NCBI GenBank assembly: GCA_964454335.1 | Contig: CAYVVT010000021.1 | Location: forward strand, 1 to 45,207 | Direction of reading: 5' to 3' | Source: CAYVVT01 sp964454335 | Lineage (GTDB): Bacteria > Fidelibacterota > UBA8477 > JABMPR01 | DNA length: 45,207 nucleotides | Translations under genes and position numbers: made by a program | In this document: positions 24,739-34,412 of the stretch, in pieces | Position numbering within the stretch: position 1 is the stretch's first letter | Layout of the letters: each line of letters starts with the position of its first letter | Notes under the pieces: generated by a model | The model's database searches: none | Seen by the model: only the letters and a program-made list of their open reading frames with translations | Told to the model about the DNA's origin: nothing

Positions 24739-27396
24739 ATGACGTCTGTAAGCCGGTTCAAGCTTTATCTATTATTCTGCCTGATCATGCCAGCTGTTCT
24801 GACAGCCGGGGTCACCGGGAAGGTGACCGGCAGGGTTGTGGATGCCACAACAGGCGAAGCCCTCATTGGTGTGAATGTCATCGTGGATGGCACCAGTATG
24901 GGTGCCGCTACGGATATCGATGGATATTACGCTATCATCGGGCTGCCCCCCGGTGAGTATTCCATCCGGGCAAGTTATATTGCATACTCTCCAACCATCA
25001 TCACCGAAGTGAAGGTGATGGTCGATCTCACAACCGAAGTCAATTTCGAACTCCAGGAACAGATCCTGGAAGGTGCTGTGGTCACTGTTGTTGCCAAGGC
25101 ACCTACTGTTAGAAAGGACGTCACCTCGACTTCCTACCGGGTGAGTTCGGAAGAGATCGCAGCGCTCCAGGTTGAGGATCTCGACGATCTGATCAATCTC
25201 CAGGCAGGAGTAGTTGAAGGCCACTTTCGTGGTGGTCGCAGCGGTGAGGTCATGTATATCGTCGATGGCATCCCCATCAATGACAGCTATTCGGGAGATG
25301 TCCCTCTGGATGTGGAGAATGACATGATCCAGGCCATGGAGGTGATCTCCGGGACCTTTAACGCCGAATATGGTCAGGCAATGTCCGGCATCGTCAATAT
25401 TGTAACAAAGGAAGGCCAGGACTATTTCACCGGGAAGATCTCCACATACTTCGGGGATTATATCTCTACCAAGAGCGACGTCTTCACGCATATCGATGAT
25501 GTGGATCCCCTGGCGATCAACAATGTCCAGTTCACACTCAGTGGGCCGCTGCCTTCACTACCTTCTCTGCCAGCCAATTTCTCAATCCTGCTGCGACGCT
25601 ATTCGAGCCAGGGTTACCTATTCGGCGAACAGATGTTCCTGCCCACAGATTCATCCAATTTTAATGACGCTGATAATCCTTATATAGAATCGACGGGCAG
25701 CGGTGATATCACGCCCCTGGCTCCTACCGAACGCCAGACAGTTCAGGGAAAACTCACATTCAAGCTTTATGACAAGGGTAAGTTGAATATTACCGGCTAT
25801 TACCAATCCAAGTTCTACCGGGACTACGATCATATCTTCAAGTACAATCCGGAAGGTAATTATAAACGTGTATCTGAAGATTATCGTGCATCAGCGCAGT
25901 TCACCCATCTCTTCAGCGCTGAGACCTTCGTCACACTCAACGTCTCCAGCGGCTATACCGAGTATGGGCAATACGTCTATGAAGATTGGCAGGATCCGCG
26001 CTATCCTCCCATCTGGATAGGCACGGGGAATGGCTCAAATGGATTTTCAACCGGGGGTAGCCGCATGTGGCAGCACCGCCGCGAGAATCAGGACCTGGTG
26101 GGGAAGATCGATTTCACCAGCCAGGTTACCAAGAACCAGAAGATCGGAGCCGGTATCAGCTTCAAACAAAGCGACCTGTGGCTGCATGAATTCTGGCTCT
26201 ACTTTGATGAGCATTACCAGGTCAACCAACCCCCGGACTCGTCCTGGTATAACAACAGCTACCGGCACAAACCCACGGAGATCTCGGCCTATTTCCAGGA
26301 CAAACTCGAGCTGGGGGAGATGATCGTGAATGCCGGTCTGCGCTATGACCATTTCGATCCCGACGGGTCTATGCCGCTGAATTTCAATGATCCGCGACAT
26401 TCGCCCTTGCGGGACGCCGAGCCTGCTGCTCAATTGAGTCCCCGGATCGGCATTGCCTACCCCATCACCGATATGGGTGTGATCCATTTCAGTTATGGCC
26501 ATTTCTTCCAGGTTCCGGCCTATGAGCACCTCTACATCAATCCGGATTTCGAAGTATCCCTGATCCAGCTGGAGGGTGACCAGCCGCCCCGGGGACGCTT
26601 CAACGCGATGGGGAACGCAGAATTGCAGCCGCAGAAGACGGTGAGCTACGAGCTCGGGCTGAAACAGGGGCTTACCGAGAACCTCACCATCGATGTCACC
26701 GGCTACAACAAGGATATTCGTGATCTCATCGGGATGGAAGTCCGTGAGGATATCTATGGCGGCCGCTATTTCCGATTCATCAACAGGGATTACGCAAACG
26801 TAAAGGGTATCACAGTAGCTCTAGAACAACGTCCCACTCCAGGTGGCTTCGGTTTTGGGATTGACTATACCTATCAGGCTGCAACGGGCAACGGCTCAGA
26901 TCCCAACGAAGAATGGGAGCGACAGAAGGTGGACCCGCCCATCGAGTCCGAAAAGAAGCGGGTATTCCTTGACTGGGATCAAACCCATTCTCTGAATCTC
27001 AGTGCCACCACTTCTCAGGCGGGGTATCGTGTCAGTCTCATCGGCAAGTTAGGCAGTGGTCTGCCCTATACTCGTTCATCAGCCCGCTATACCAATCGTA
27101 TCTATAATGGTGAGCGTGAACCCATGACACTGATCCTGGATCTGAATGTAGCCAAGGATATGGAGATCGGAGGGATGAAGTTCGCTCCATACTTGAAGAT
27201 CACCAACCTCTTGGATCGCAAGAATACCAAGGATGTTTTTGATTCCAGTGGATCGGCCGAATTTAATTACGACATGAATTTCCAGACATATCGAGGTATC
27301 AGAACCCAGGAAGAGTTCTTTACCAGACCAGATTACTACTTCGAACCCCGCAAGATCCTTGTGGGTGTTTCCCTGGTCTTTGGAGGTGCGTCATGA
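24739..27396 (+). CDS. TonB-dependent outer-membrane receptor with carboxypeptidase-regulatory-like N-terminal domain
   Basis: 885 residues from the ATG at 24739, 8 bp after AGGAGG; an ATG two codons earlier is only 2 bp from it. Signal peptide about 1-24. A CarboxypepD_reg-like beta-sandwich follows (about 27-108, GKVTGRVVDATTGEALIGVNV). The plug domain (about 125-240) has EDLDDLINLQAGVV, the VDGIPIND segment and EYGQAMSGIVNIVTKEG. The remaining ~640 residues form a 22-strand barrel ending GVSLVFGGAS. It imports a large ligand using TonB energy. No SusD gene is adjacent; a 1075-residue secreted protein overlaps the stop codon by 4 bp and takes that position. Confidence 0.93.
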   Translation: MTSVSRFKLYLLFCLIMPAVLTAGVTGKVTGRVVDATTGEALIGVNVIVDGTSMGAATDIDGYYAIIGLPPGEYSIRASYIAYSPTIITEVKVMVDLTTEVNFELQEQILEGAVVTVVAKAPTVRKDVTSTSYRVSSEEIAALQVEDLDDLINLQAGVVEGHFRGGRSGEVMYIVDGIPINDSYSGDVPLDVENDMIQAMEVISGTFNAEYGQAMSGIVNIVTKEGQDYFTGKISTYFGDYISTKSDVFTHIDDVDPLAINNVQFTLSGPLPSLPSLPANFSILLRRYSSQGYLFGEQMFLPTDSSNFNDADNPYIESTGSGDITPLAPTERQTVQGKLTFKLYDKGKLNITGYYQSKFYRDYDHIFKYNPEGNYKRVSEDYRASAQFTHLFSAETFVTLNVSSGYTEYGQYVYEDWQDPRYPPIWIGTGNGSNGFSTGGSRMWQHRRENQDLVGKIDFTSQVTKNQKIGAGISFKQSDLWLHEFWLYFDEHYQVNQPPDSSWYNNSYRHKPTEISAYFQDKLELGEMIVNAGLRYDHFDPDGSMPLNFNDPRHSPLRDAEPAAQLSPRIGIAYPITDMGVIHFSYGHFFQVPAYEHLYINPDFEVSLIQLEGDQPPRGRFNAMGNAELQPQKTVSYELGLKQGLTENLTIDVTGYNKDIRDLIGMEVREDIYGGRYFRFINRDYANVKGITVALEQRPTPGGFGFGIDYTYQAATGNGSDPNEEWERQKVDPPIESEKKRVFLDWDQTHSLNLSATTSQAGYRVSLIGKLGSGLPYTRSSARYTNRIYNGEREPMTLILDLNVAKDMEIGGMKFAPYLKITNLLDRKNTKDVFDSSGSAEFNYDMNFQTYRGIRTQEEFFTRPDYYFEPRKILVGVSLVFGGAS

Positions 27397-30300
27397 GAGA
27401 GTTCACCACTCGCTTGAGCGTGTGCATCCTGCTGCTGGTACTCATTCTCCCGATGGCGAATGATCTTGCAGCCCAGACACCGCAGGAATTCCGAGGCAGC
27501 CTGCTGTATCGCCGAATCGGCACCATGGATGGAAATCTCGTACTGACCAAGTACAAGAATTATGGTGAGGTGACGGATTATCCCAATGAGCCCTCCTGTA
27601 ACTGGCCCAGCTTCGGTCGTCATTATTGTGATGGCGTAGCCCTCATCGTCTCTGCCGAAGTAATGAATGGATATGGAGATCTGGTGCATCCGATGGAGAC
27701 CCAGTACAGAGAATTCGTAGATAAGTCTCCTGAGGATATACCCTGGGGCTTCGAACCAAGACCCTTCTGGTTCAATACTGATCCCCAGGAAAACAACATC
27801 CCTGCGGTAAGTAATGAACCGGTAAGCTGGCCGGATGCCTGGCCGGACAAGCCAAACTCCTGGGATGGATACTGGAATGGCTATTTCGGAAAAGGGATCT
27901 TCAATGCTGATCTCGAGACGGTGTTCGTGTTCGATGATGATGCTGACAAGGAGTACAATCGCGAGGTTGTCAACTATAATTATTGGTGTGACGACCGCGA
28001 TTCTACACGTGGAGGATTGGGTCTATGGGTAAAAGCCCGGGGATTCCAATGGAGTCATGTACTGGCGGAAGATTGCATCTTCTGGCTCTATAACATCACC
28101 AACGAATCCACCCATGATTACGAGAGGACATTCTACGCGCAGTATCTCGATTGGGGTGTGGGAGGTGTCGAAGACGGTGCCGATGATATCGGGGAGTATG
28201 ACAGCGAGCTGGATATTGCCTTCGCTTATGACACAGACGGCTATGGTACACCGGGTAACTGGTATCCCGTGGGCTACGCAGGCTATGCCTTCCTTGAAAG
28301 TCCGGGTATCGGTTCGGATGGCGTCGATAATGATATGGATGGTATTGTGGACGAAGAACGCTTCAGCGATGATCCCGGTACCTGGATCGATACCGCTCCG
28401 TATGGCTTTGACGGTGCCGCCTGGGACGATTTCGTGGAAACCTACCTGAGAGATCCCACACCACACTGGTCGGAGGACGAGGATTGCGACTGGGATCCCT
28501 ACACCGACATGAATTCCAACGGGGTTTGGGACTACGACGAACCGCTGAATGATGATGTCGGCGCCGATGGTGTTGGACCCTACGACATCCACTATGTTGA
28601 ACCGGACGAAGGCGAAGGCGATGGTCTACCGACCAATGGTGAGCCGGATTACAACGCCACTGATCCCGATGAATCCGACCAGATCGGACTCACCGGTTTC
28701 GAGATCTTCCCTGTGCATGAATACGAACTGACCAATGATGAGCAGAACTGGAGTGTGTTCTCGCGAGCCCTTGTACCGGTCCACGAACTGCTCCAGCCAA
28801 ACAACCTGGGAATGTTCTTCTCCTCAGGGACCTTTCCCCTGGAGGTCAACAAGACCGAACGTTACTCCATGGCCCTGCTCTTCGGTGAGGATCGGGATGA
28901 TCTGCTCAAGAACAAGCGAACTGTTCAGCAGATCTACAACGCGGATTATCGCTTCTCGAAGCCACCACTGAAACCAACGCTCTCAGTCTACCCCGGTGAT
29001 GGGGAAGTCACCCTGGTCTGGGACGATATTGCCGAGCAATCCTTTGATCCTTTCATCCAGGATTACGATTTCGAAGGCTATCTCATCTACAAATCGACAG
29101 AAGCCCAGTTTCTGGAGAACAAGACCATCACGGATTCCTATGGTAATCTCACCTTCCGCCAACCGGTGGCCCAGTTCGACCTCGATGATGAGTGGGAAGG
29201 ACCCCATCCAATCGATATCTATGGTGTGAAATTCAATATGGGTGAGAATACGGGTTTGAAACACACCTGGACCGATACGGATGTACATAACGGCCAGACC
29301 TATTACTATGCTGTTGTAGCCTACGATTTCGGTTTGGTGAACTATGGTGACGGCCCTGCAGAGGGCCTGGCACCCAGTCTCTGCGCCTCTATCATCAAGA
29401 CCGATGCTTTTGGACGGGTGACCTTCCTGGATGTCAACTGTGGGATTGCGATCCCACGGCCGCATTCAGCGGGGTATACGCCACCGCAGCTGGATGAGGA
29501 TATCCTCCACGAGGGACCGGCCACCGGGAGTATCGACATCAGCATTGTGGAAAAGCACAACGTTCCCAGTGGTGACGTGACCTATGAACTTGAATTCCAT
29601 GAAGAAACACTGTTCCACACGAAGGACATTCCCAGCTACACGGTTCGGGATGTGGTCCAGGACACTCTCGTCCTGGATAGTACCACAGTAGTCATAGAAG
29701 GGGAGGAGAGCCCCATCTTCAATGGCAGTCTGATATCGTTCTATAATGATACCAGCATCGTCTATGACGTCTCGAACAGTGGCTGGAGTGTAGGTGAATC
29801 AGATTATATCGCCCGTATCCGGCTGAATCCCGACTGGGAAAATGTGGCCGGCTATCGCCTTAATCTGCCCATGCCTGCGGATTACGAGATCACCTTTGTC
29901 GACTCGGATTCAGTTGAGACTGAGAACGCCTTCGGCCTTAGCTCTCGTATGGTCAATGTAAGCATTATCAATACCACTGATACCAGCACTGCAAGTTTTG
30001 CCCTCTGGGACCATGACGGCAGCCAGGATTACAATCATGGTGATGACCTGGTGATCATTGTACCGGATGATGACTTCATCTTCAGGAAGCACACCTCCTG
30101 GGTGATCCGCTTCGAGTCACGCTACACTGTGGATACGGTCTGGGTGGATGGGGTACCGGTCCTGGATACTACGGCCTCGACCATCGATCCACCAGGACCG
30201 GGCGATACCTTCACCCTCAAGACGATGAAGCCTTTCAGAGATGGGGAGAAATACCGATTCACCATCAGCGGCGCTGATTCCAGTGACGATCTGGCCAACG

Positions 30301-30620
30301 AGGAACTGGACGATATCTATGTGGTACCTGATCCTTACGTTGTTACTGCAACGTGGGAGCCACAGAACTATTTCAAGTTCGGCAGGGGCGAACGGAGGCT
30401 GCATTTCTTCAATCTGCCGCGGATTTGTACCATCCGGATCTATACTCTGAACGGTCACCTGGTGGATACCATCGAGCACAATTCGACCGCTGATAATGGG
30501 ATGAAGGCCTGGGACCTGCTTTCCAGTGAGGGCAGTGAGATCTCGTACGGTATATACCTATACCACGTGGATGCACCAGGGGTGGGCACCCATGTCGGTC
30601 GCTTCAGTGTCATCAAGTAG
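27393..30620 (+). CDS. Large secreted protein with Asp-rich repeats, FN3-like and FlgD-like C-terminal domain
   Basis: 1075 residues, ATGA overlap with the TonB receptor and GGAGG 6 bp upstream. Signal peptide 1-28 (ending DLAAQ). Residues ~30-300 are aromatic-rich and unrecognised. Residues ~307-425 carry Asp/Asn-rich segments (DGVDNDMDGIVDEE, DWDPYTDMNSNGVWDYDE, DATDPDE-like) resembling calcium-binding thrombospondin type 3 repeats. A fibronectin III-like region (about 529-665) contains GDGEVTLVWDD and YYYAVVAYD. Residues ~997-1075 (IRIYTLNGHLVDTIEH to HVGRFSVIK) look like a divergent sorting/FlgD-like domain without the YPNPFNP motif. It may act as the extracellular partner of the receptor in place of SusD; this is positional inference. 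Confidence 0.75.
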   Translation: MREFTTRLSVCILLLVLILPMANDLAAQTPQEFRGSLLYRRIGTMDGNLVLTKYKNYGEVTDYPNEPSCNWPSFGRHYCDGVALIVSAEVMNGYGDLVHPMETQYREFVDKSPEDIPWGFEPRPFWFNTDPQENNIPAVSNEPVSWPDAWPDKPNSWDGYWNGYFGKGIFNADLETVFVFDDDADKEYNREVVNYNYWCDDRDSTRGGLGLWVKARGFQWSHVLAEDCIFWLYNITNESTHDYERTFYAQYLDWGVGGVEDGADDIGEYDSELDIAFAYDTDGYGTPGNWYPVGYAGYAFLESPGIGSDGVDNDMDGIVDEERFSDDPGTWIDTAPYGFDGAAWDDFVETYLRDPTPHWSEDEDCDWDPYTDMNSNGVWDYDEPLNDDVGADGVGPYDIHYVEPDEGEGDGLPTNGEPDYNATDPDESDQIGLTGFEIFPVHEYELTNDEQNWSVFSRALVPVHELLQPNNLGMFFSSGTFPLEVNKTERYSMALLFGEDRDDLLKNKRTVQQIYNADYRFSKPPLKPTLSVYPGDGEVTLVWDDIAEQSFDPFIQDYDFEGYLIYKSTEAQFLENKTITDSYGNLTFRQPVAQFDLDDEWEGPHPIDIYGVKFNMGENTGLKHTWTDTDVHNGQTYYYAVVAYDFGLVNYGDGPAEGLAPSLCASIIKTDAFGRVTFLDVNCGIAIPRPHSAGYTPPQLDEDILHEGPATGSIDISIVEKHNVPSGDVTYELEFHEETLFHTKDIPSYTVRDVVQDTLVLDSTTVVIEGEESPIFNGSLISFYNDTSIVYDVSNSGWSVGESDYIARIRLNPDWENVAGYRLNLPMPADYEITFVDSDSVETENAFGLSSRMVNVSIINTTDTSTASFALWDHDGSQDYNHGDDLVIIVPDDDFIFRKHTSWVIRFESRYTVDTVWVDGVPVLDTTASTIDPPGPGDTFTLKTMKPFRDGEKYRFTISGADSSDDLANEELDDIYVVPDPYVVTATWEPQNYFKFGRGERRLHFFNLPRICTIRIYTLNGHLVDTIEHNSTADNGMKAWDLLSSEGSEISYGIYLYHVDAPGVGTHVGRFSVIK

Positions 30621-30635
30621 GAGCAGCTATCACTG

Positions 30636-31985
30636 ATGAGAACGGTACTCACTTCATCCTTTGTGCTGATCCTGCTCCTTGCCTGCGAGCAGAAGGAACC
30701 TGAGGCTTTGGCCCGGATCAACGGTCGCTCGATCAGTGTTGAGGATTTCGTGTTCGCCTACGAGACCAGTCCGCGGTCGACCCTCACCGGCTCCAAAGAA
30801 GATGTGCATCAACGTGTGCTGGATCGCATGATCGATGGCATTCTCATGGCACAGGAAGCGGACCGACTGGGTCTGGATGAGGATGCTGGAACGGCCAGAG
30901 AGCTGGACTTTCTGCAAGATGCTGCTATCCGCAGAGAATTGTACCGGCGCCAGATCCGCTCAGCAGTCACTATCACTGAGGATCAATGCCGAGAGGCTTT
31001 TAAACGGGAACAGACAACCCTCTGGGTACAGCATGCCGTTCTTGATCCAGATGTCTCCGTGCCACCACACAGCTGGGATCCGGAATGGACACATGTAAAC
31101 ATCAACCCGGCGGTGAAGACCAGGACCACGACGGAATTCGGTCCTGTGGATCTGATGACCTGGAACCAGGTGGATGTGAAACTTGAATCCATGCTATACG
31201 CCATGCAGCTCAACGATGTGAGTGAAGTCATCGTCCGGGATGGGATGCAGCATGTCTTCAGGTTGGTGAATGTGGAGAAGAACGTCATGGCTACGGAGGA
31301 CCAGTTTGTGGCCAGGAGGGAACATTATCTCAGTGCGCTCCGCAAACGTGAGGAACATCAGAGGGCGTTTTCATTCGTACAGCAGATCATGGCTTCAGAA
31401 AAGCTCGTCCTGCGCGGCGGAACCCTGAATCAACTTACGGAGCAGTTGTGGGCCCAGCGTTCGGGTGATGAGGAACTGACCGAAGATAATCCTGGTGAAC
31501 TGGATCCCGCCCTGAATGGATTGGATCAATTGGACGACGCAGAGCTGGCCAGCTTCAATAGTGGAGCTCTATCCGTAGGTGATTTCCGTTTCATCTACAG
31601 GATGAATCCTGTGCAACTGAGTACGGACTCACCGGCTGCACTGAAGCGAGATCTGATGAACGCAGTAGGGATCTACGTTCGCGATCTCGTTTTTTCCGCA
31701 GAAGGCCGTGCCCAGGATCTGGCGGAAGTCCAATCTGTAGAGGAAGATTTTCAGTACTGGCGGGAGCGACTGCTGGCAACCAGGTTGGAGCAGAGTATCA
31801 TCGACAGGCTGCCTGATTCTCCCGATACGTCTTTTGAAATGACAGCGGCAGCGATCAGCCAGGTGATCAACGATCTCCGGAAGCAGGCGACCATTCAAAC
31901 GGATACTGCCGAACTGCTGACGATCAGGACTAGTGATGCGGGTCTCAGTCGCCGGATTGATTTTTTTGCAAACCAGTTTAACTAA
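30636..31985 (+). CDS. Parvulin/SurA-like lipoprotein (peptidyl-prolyl isomerase family)
   Basis: 449 residues. The lipoprotein signal MRTVLTSSFVLILLLAC ends at Cys17. Residues ~25-110 resemble the SurA N-terminal chaperone domain (ARINGRSISVEDFVFAYE, then LDRMIDGILMAQEADRLGL). A central region (about 120-215) could be a degraded PpiC domain (AMQLNDVSEVIVRDGMQHVFRLV matches the parvulin end), followed by a helical C-terminal part. It would act in the periplasm on folding of outer-membrane or secreted proteins. Its place between the secreted protein and a PorV gene suggests a dedicated chaperone for the locus's envelope proteins. Isomerase activity cannot be assumed because the catalytic core is not clear. 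Confidence 0.75.
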   Translation: MRTVLTSSFVLILLLACEQKEPEALARINGRSISVEDFVFAYETSPRSTLTGSKEDVHQRVLDRMIDGILMAQEADRLGLDEDAGTARELDFLQDAAIRRELYRRQIRSAVTITEDQCREAFKREQTTLWVQHAVLDPDVSVPPHSWDPEWTHVNINPAVKTRTTTEFGPVDLMTWNQVDVKLESMLYAMQLNDVSEVIVRDGMQHVFRLVNVEKNVMATEDQFVARREHYLSALRKREEHQRAFSFVQQIMASEKLVLRGGTLNQLTEQLWAQRSGDEELTEDNPGELDPALNGLDQLDDAELASFNSGALSVGDFRFIYRMNPVQLSTDSPAALKRDLMNAVGIYVRDLVFSAEGRAQDLAEVQSVEEDFQYWRERLLATRLEQSIIDRLPDSPDTSFEMTAAAISQVINDLRKQATIQTDTAELLTIRTSDAGLSRRIDFFANQFN

Positions 31986-32001
31986 GAGTCGGAGCGATAA
32001 G

Positions 32002-33042
32002 ATGATCAATACAAGACAATCCAGATCCATGGTGATCATGGTGCTCAGTATGGGATTGCTCACCGGTTTTCTGCAGGGAGCAGATCGCCTGACCAATGTG
32101 GGAACGACATCAGCAGCCTTCCTCGAAGTAGGGATCGGTGCCCGCAGCATGGGAATGGGTGGTGCCTTCGTAGCCGTGGCAAATGATGCCACAGCCATGT
32201 ACTGGAATCCGGCAGGATTGAGCCGCGTTCAATCCGCAGGGGGTGTTTTCGAGCAGGTTGACTGGATCACTGACATCAACTTCAATTTCATCGCAGCTTC
32301 CGTGCCCCTGGGAGGTATTGGCGGAACGGTCGGAGTATTCATCAATGCCATGTCCGTGCCCAATCAACCTGTAAGAACAGTGCAATATCCTGAGGGCAAC
32401 GGCGAAGAATATTCAGCTACCAGCATTGCCGCCGGGCTTTCCTATGCCCGGAACCTCACTGACCGTTTTTCCATTGGAGCCAATGCCAAATTGTGCAACG
32501 AACGCATATGGCATGAGAAAGCCAGCAGTCTGGCCTTTGATATTGGTACACTTTACGATACGGGTCTGGACGGCCTGCGGATTGGCGCCTGCATCTCCAA
32601 TTTCGGCCCCGGCCTGAAACTGGATGGCAGTGATCTGCTGATCTACCACGATCCGGATCCCATCCACCTGGGCAACAACGACAAGATCATCGGTAAGCTG
32701 ATGACCGATGAATGGCCGCTTCCACTGAACATGCAGTTCGGTCTATCCTACACCATGGATCCGAACAAGAACATGCAGCTTACAGTGGCAGCCGATGCCC
32801 TGCATCCCATCAATGCCGCTGAAAGCATAAACCTGGGGACCGAATTGACGCTTTTCAGAACGCTCTTCCTGCGCGCCGGGTACAAATCAATGTTCCTGGA
32901 AGAATCCGAGGAAGGTCTCACCTTGGGAGCCGGTTTGAACTACAAGCTGTTTGCCTCCTCCAGCATCAGGGTCGATTATGCCTATGCCGATATGGGACGG
33001 CTCGGGAGTATTTCCCGCTTTACGCTGGGCCTGGCTTTCTAG
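32002..33042 (+). CDS. PorV/PorQ family outer-membrane protein (UPF0164)
   Basis: 346 residues from the ATG at 32002, with GGAG at 31991-31994; an upstream extension would overlap the previous gene. Signal peptide 1-27. The mature start TSAAFLEVGIGARSMGMGGA with FVAVANDATAMYWNPAGLS is the hallmark of PorV/UPF0164 barrels. The end GRLGSISRFTLGLAF is a BAM-type terminal strand. In type IX secretion PorV carries substrates with C-terminal sorting domains from translocon to attachment complex. Such sorting domains occur on at least four proteins here, so this copy may handle them. No other type IX component is in the window. Confidence 0.88.
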   Translation: MINTRQSRSMVIMVLSMGLLTGFLQGADRLTNVGTTSAAFLEVGIGARSMGMGGAFVAVANDATAMYWNPAGLSRVQSAGGVFEQVDWITDINFNFIAASVPLGGIGGTVGVFINAMSVPNQPVRTVQYPEGNGEEYSATSIAAGLSYARNLTDRFSIGANAKLCNERIWHEKASSLAFDIGTLYDTGLDGLRIGACISNFGPGLKLDGSDLLIYHDPDPIHLGNNDKIIGKLMTDEWPLPLNMQFGLSYTMDPNKNMQLTVAADALHPINAAESINLGTELTLFRTLFLRAGYKSMFLEESEEGLTLGAGLNYKLFASSSIRVDYAYADMGRLGSISRFTLGLAF

Positions 33043-33053
33043 GGCGCCGGGTC

Positions 33054-34412
33054 ATGGTGATGCACCTTCACCTTGTCAATCAGAAAGGATCACGGACGAT
33101 TAAGCCGATCGCGATGCTCCATGCGCTGTTGATCATCTGCTTCAGCATTTCCTGCTCAGATACGGAGAAGCAGGCGAATAATACTCAAGCGGATCAGCCT
33201 GTCATCACCTACTGGTGTTCATCCAATGCGCATGAGATCGCCCTGGCCAGGGAGCTGGTAGCTGCTTGGAATACCGGTAAGCACGGGATACAGGTGGAGC
33301 TTCAGCCCATTCCCGCCAGTCAGTCTTCTGAGGAGGTGCTGCTGGCCGCAATAGCCGGGGGAACGACACCGGATATCTGCTCGAACATGTGGCCCGGGGC
33401 CATGGATGAGTTCGTGAAAGCTGGGGGCATGATACGCCTGGACGCTTTCCCTGATTTCCTTGAGTACAATCTGGAGCGTGTCCCTGGGGATCTTCTCAAG
33501 ACCTTCGCGGCCAGTGACGGTCACTACTACCAGCTACCCTGGAAGACCAATCCCATCATGATCATCTATAACAAGAACAAGTTCAGACATGCAGGGATCG
33601 ATGATCCACCTCGGAATTATTCGGAGTTGCTGGAAGCAGGGGAGAAGCTCACCATTGACAGGGATGGCGATGGCAGGATCGATCAGTGGCTGAGTTATAG
33701 GAATATCAAGCCCATCTGGTGGCAACGCTTCTTCGACTACTACACCTTCTACATTGCGGCCTCCGGGGGGCAGACGCTGTTCAGCGGTGAGGAGCTGGTT
33801 TTTGAGAATGAGGCTTCGGTGAAGGTGTTTGAATTATTCCGCCAGATCTACAACCGCGGCTATTTTCCTGTTACAGAATTTACCGGTGATCAGTTCGTCG
33901 GCGAGAACCTGGCTATGATCATCACCGGGCCCTATACGGTGAGTCATATTGAGAAATTCAAACCAGATGGATTCGAGTATGACCTGTTCCCAATACCTGT
34001 TCCGGATGATTATGATGGCCCGGTCTATACTTACGGTGACCATAAGAACATCTCCATTTTCGGGACCACTGAATATCCAGAGGAGACCTGGGAATTCGCA
34101 AAATTCCTGATCTCTAAGGATGCAGATCGACGTCTTCTGGAACTCACCAGCCAGATCCCTATTCGAAAGGGTTTGGCCTCTGATCCATTCTTCGAGCCGT
34201 ACTTCTTGGAACATCCGCTGGCGAGGAAATTTGCTGAGCAGGCAACCTTCACCCGCGGTGTGGATGGTGCAGCCGAGCTCAAGGAGATCTTTGATGCGAT
34301 CTCCCAGGAATTCGAGGCCTGTGCGGTGTTTAATGCCCGCACACCCGCTGAGTCGATCCAGCGTGCGGCTGAACGGTCCAGGGTCATCATTGAATGGAAT
34401 CGAACGAAATGA
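33054..34412 (+). CDS. ABC transporter sugar-binding lipoprotein (extracellular solute-binding family 1)
   Basis: 452 residues; ATG at 33054 with further in-frame starts at 33057 and 33060. The signal ends in a lipobox ISC (about residue 34), so it is lipid-anchored, most likely on the periplasmic side of the inner membrane. Family traits are TYWCSSNAHEIALARELVAAWN at the first strand, GGTTPDICSNMWP, YQLPWKTNPIMIIYNKNKF (substrate groove aromatics) and the C-terminal lobe with NLAMIITGPYTV. It delivers an oligosaccharide or monosaccharide to the two permeases encoded next; the ATG of the first overlaps its stop codon. The ligand class is carbohydrate by family; the exact sugar is unknown. Confidence 0.92.
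   Translation: MVMHLHLVNQKGSRTIKPIAMLHALLIICFSISCSDTEKQANNTQADQPVITYWCSSNAHEIALARELVAAWNTGKHGIQVELQPIPASQSSEEVLLAAIAGGTTPDICSNMWPGAMDEFVKAGGMIRLDAFPDFLEYNLERVPGDLLKTFAASDGHYYQLPWKTNPIMIIYNKNKFRHAGIDDPPRNYSELLEAGEKLTIDRDGDGRIDQWLSYRNIKPIWWQRFFDYYTFYIAASGGQTLFSGEELVFENEASVKVFELFRQIYNRGYFPVTEFTGDQFVGENLAMIITGPYTVSHIEKFKPDGFEYDLFPIPVPDDYDGPVYTYGDHKNISIFGTTEYPEETWEFAKFLISKDADRRLLELTSQIPIRKGLASDPFFEPYFLEHPLARKFAEQATFTRGVDGAAELKEIFDAISQEFEACAVFNARTPAESIQRAAERSRVIIEWNRTK

Noticed and set aside
24772..25491. A 239-codon minus-strand frame opposite the TonB receptor
   Set aside because: Lies fully inside a clear receptor gene and shows no domain or start signal.
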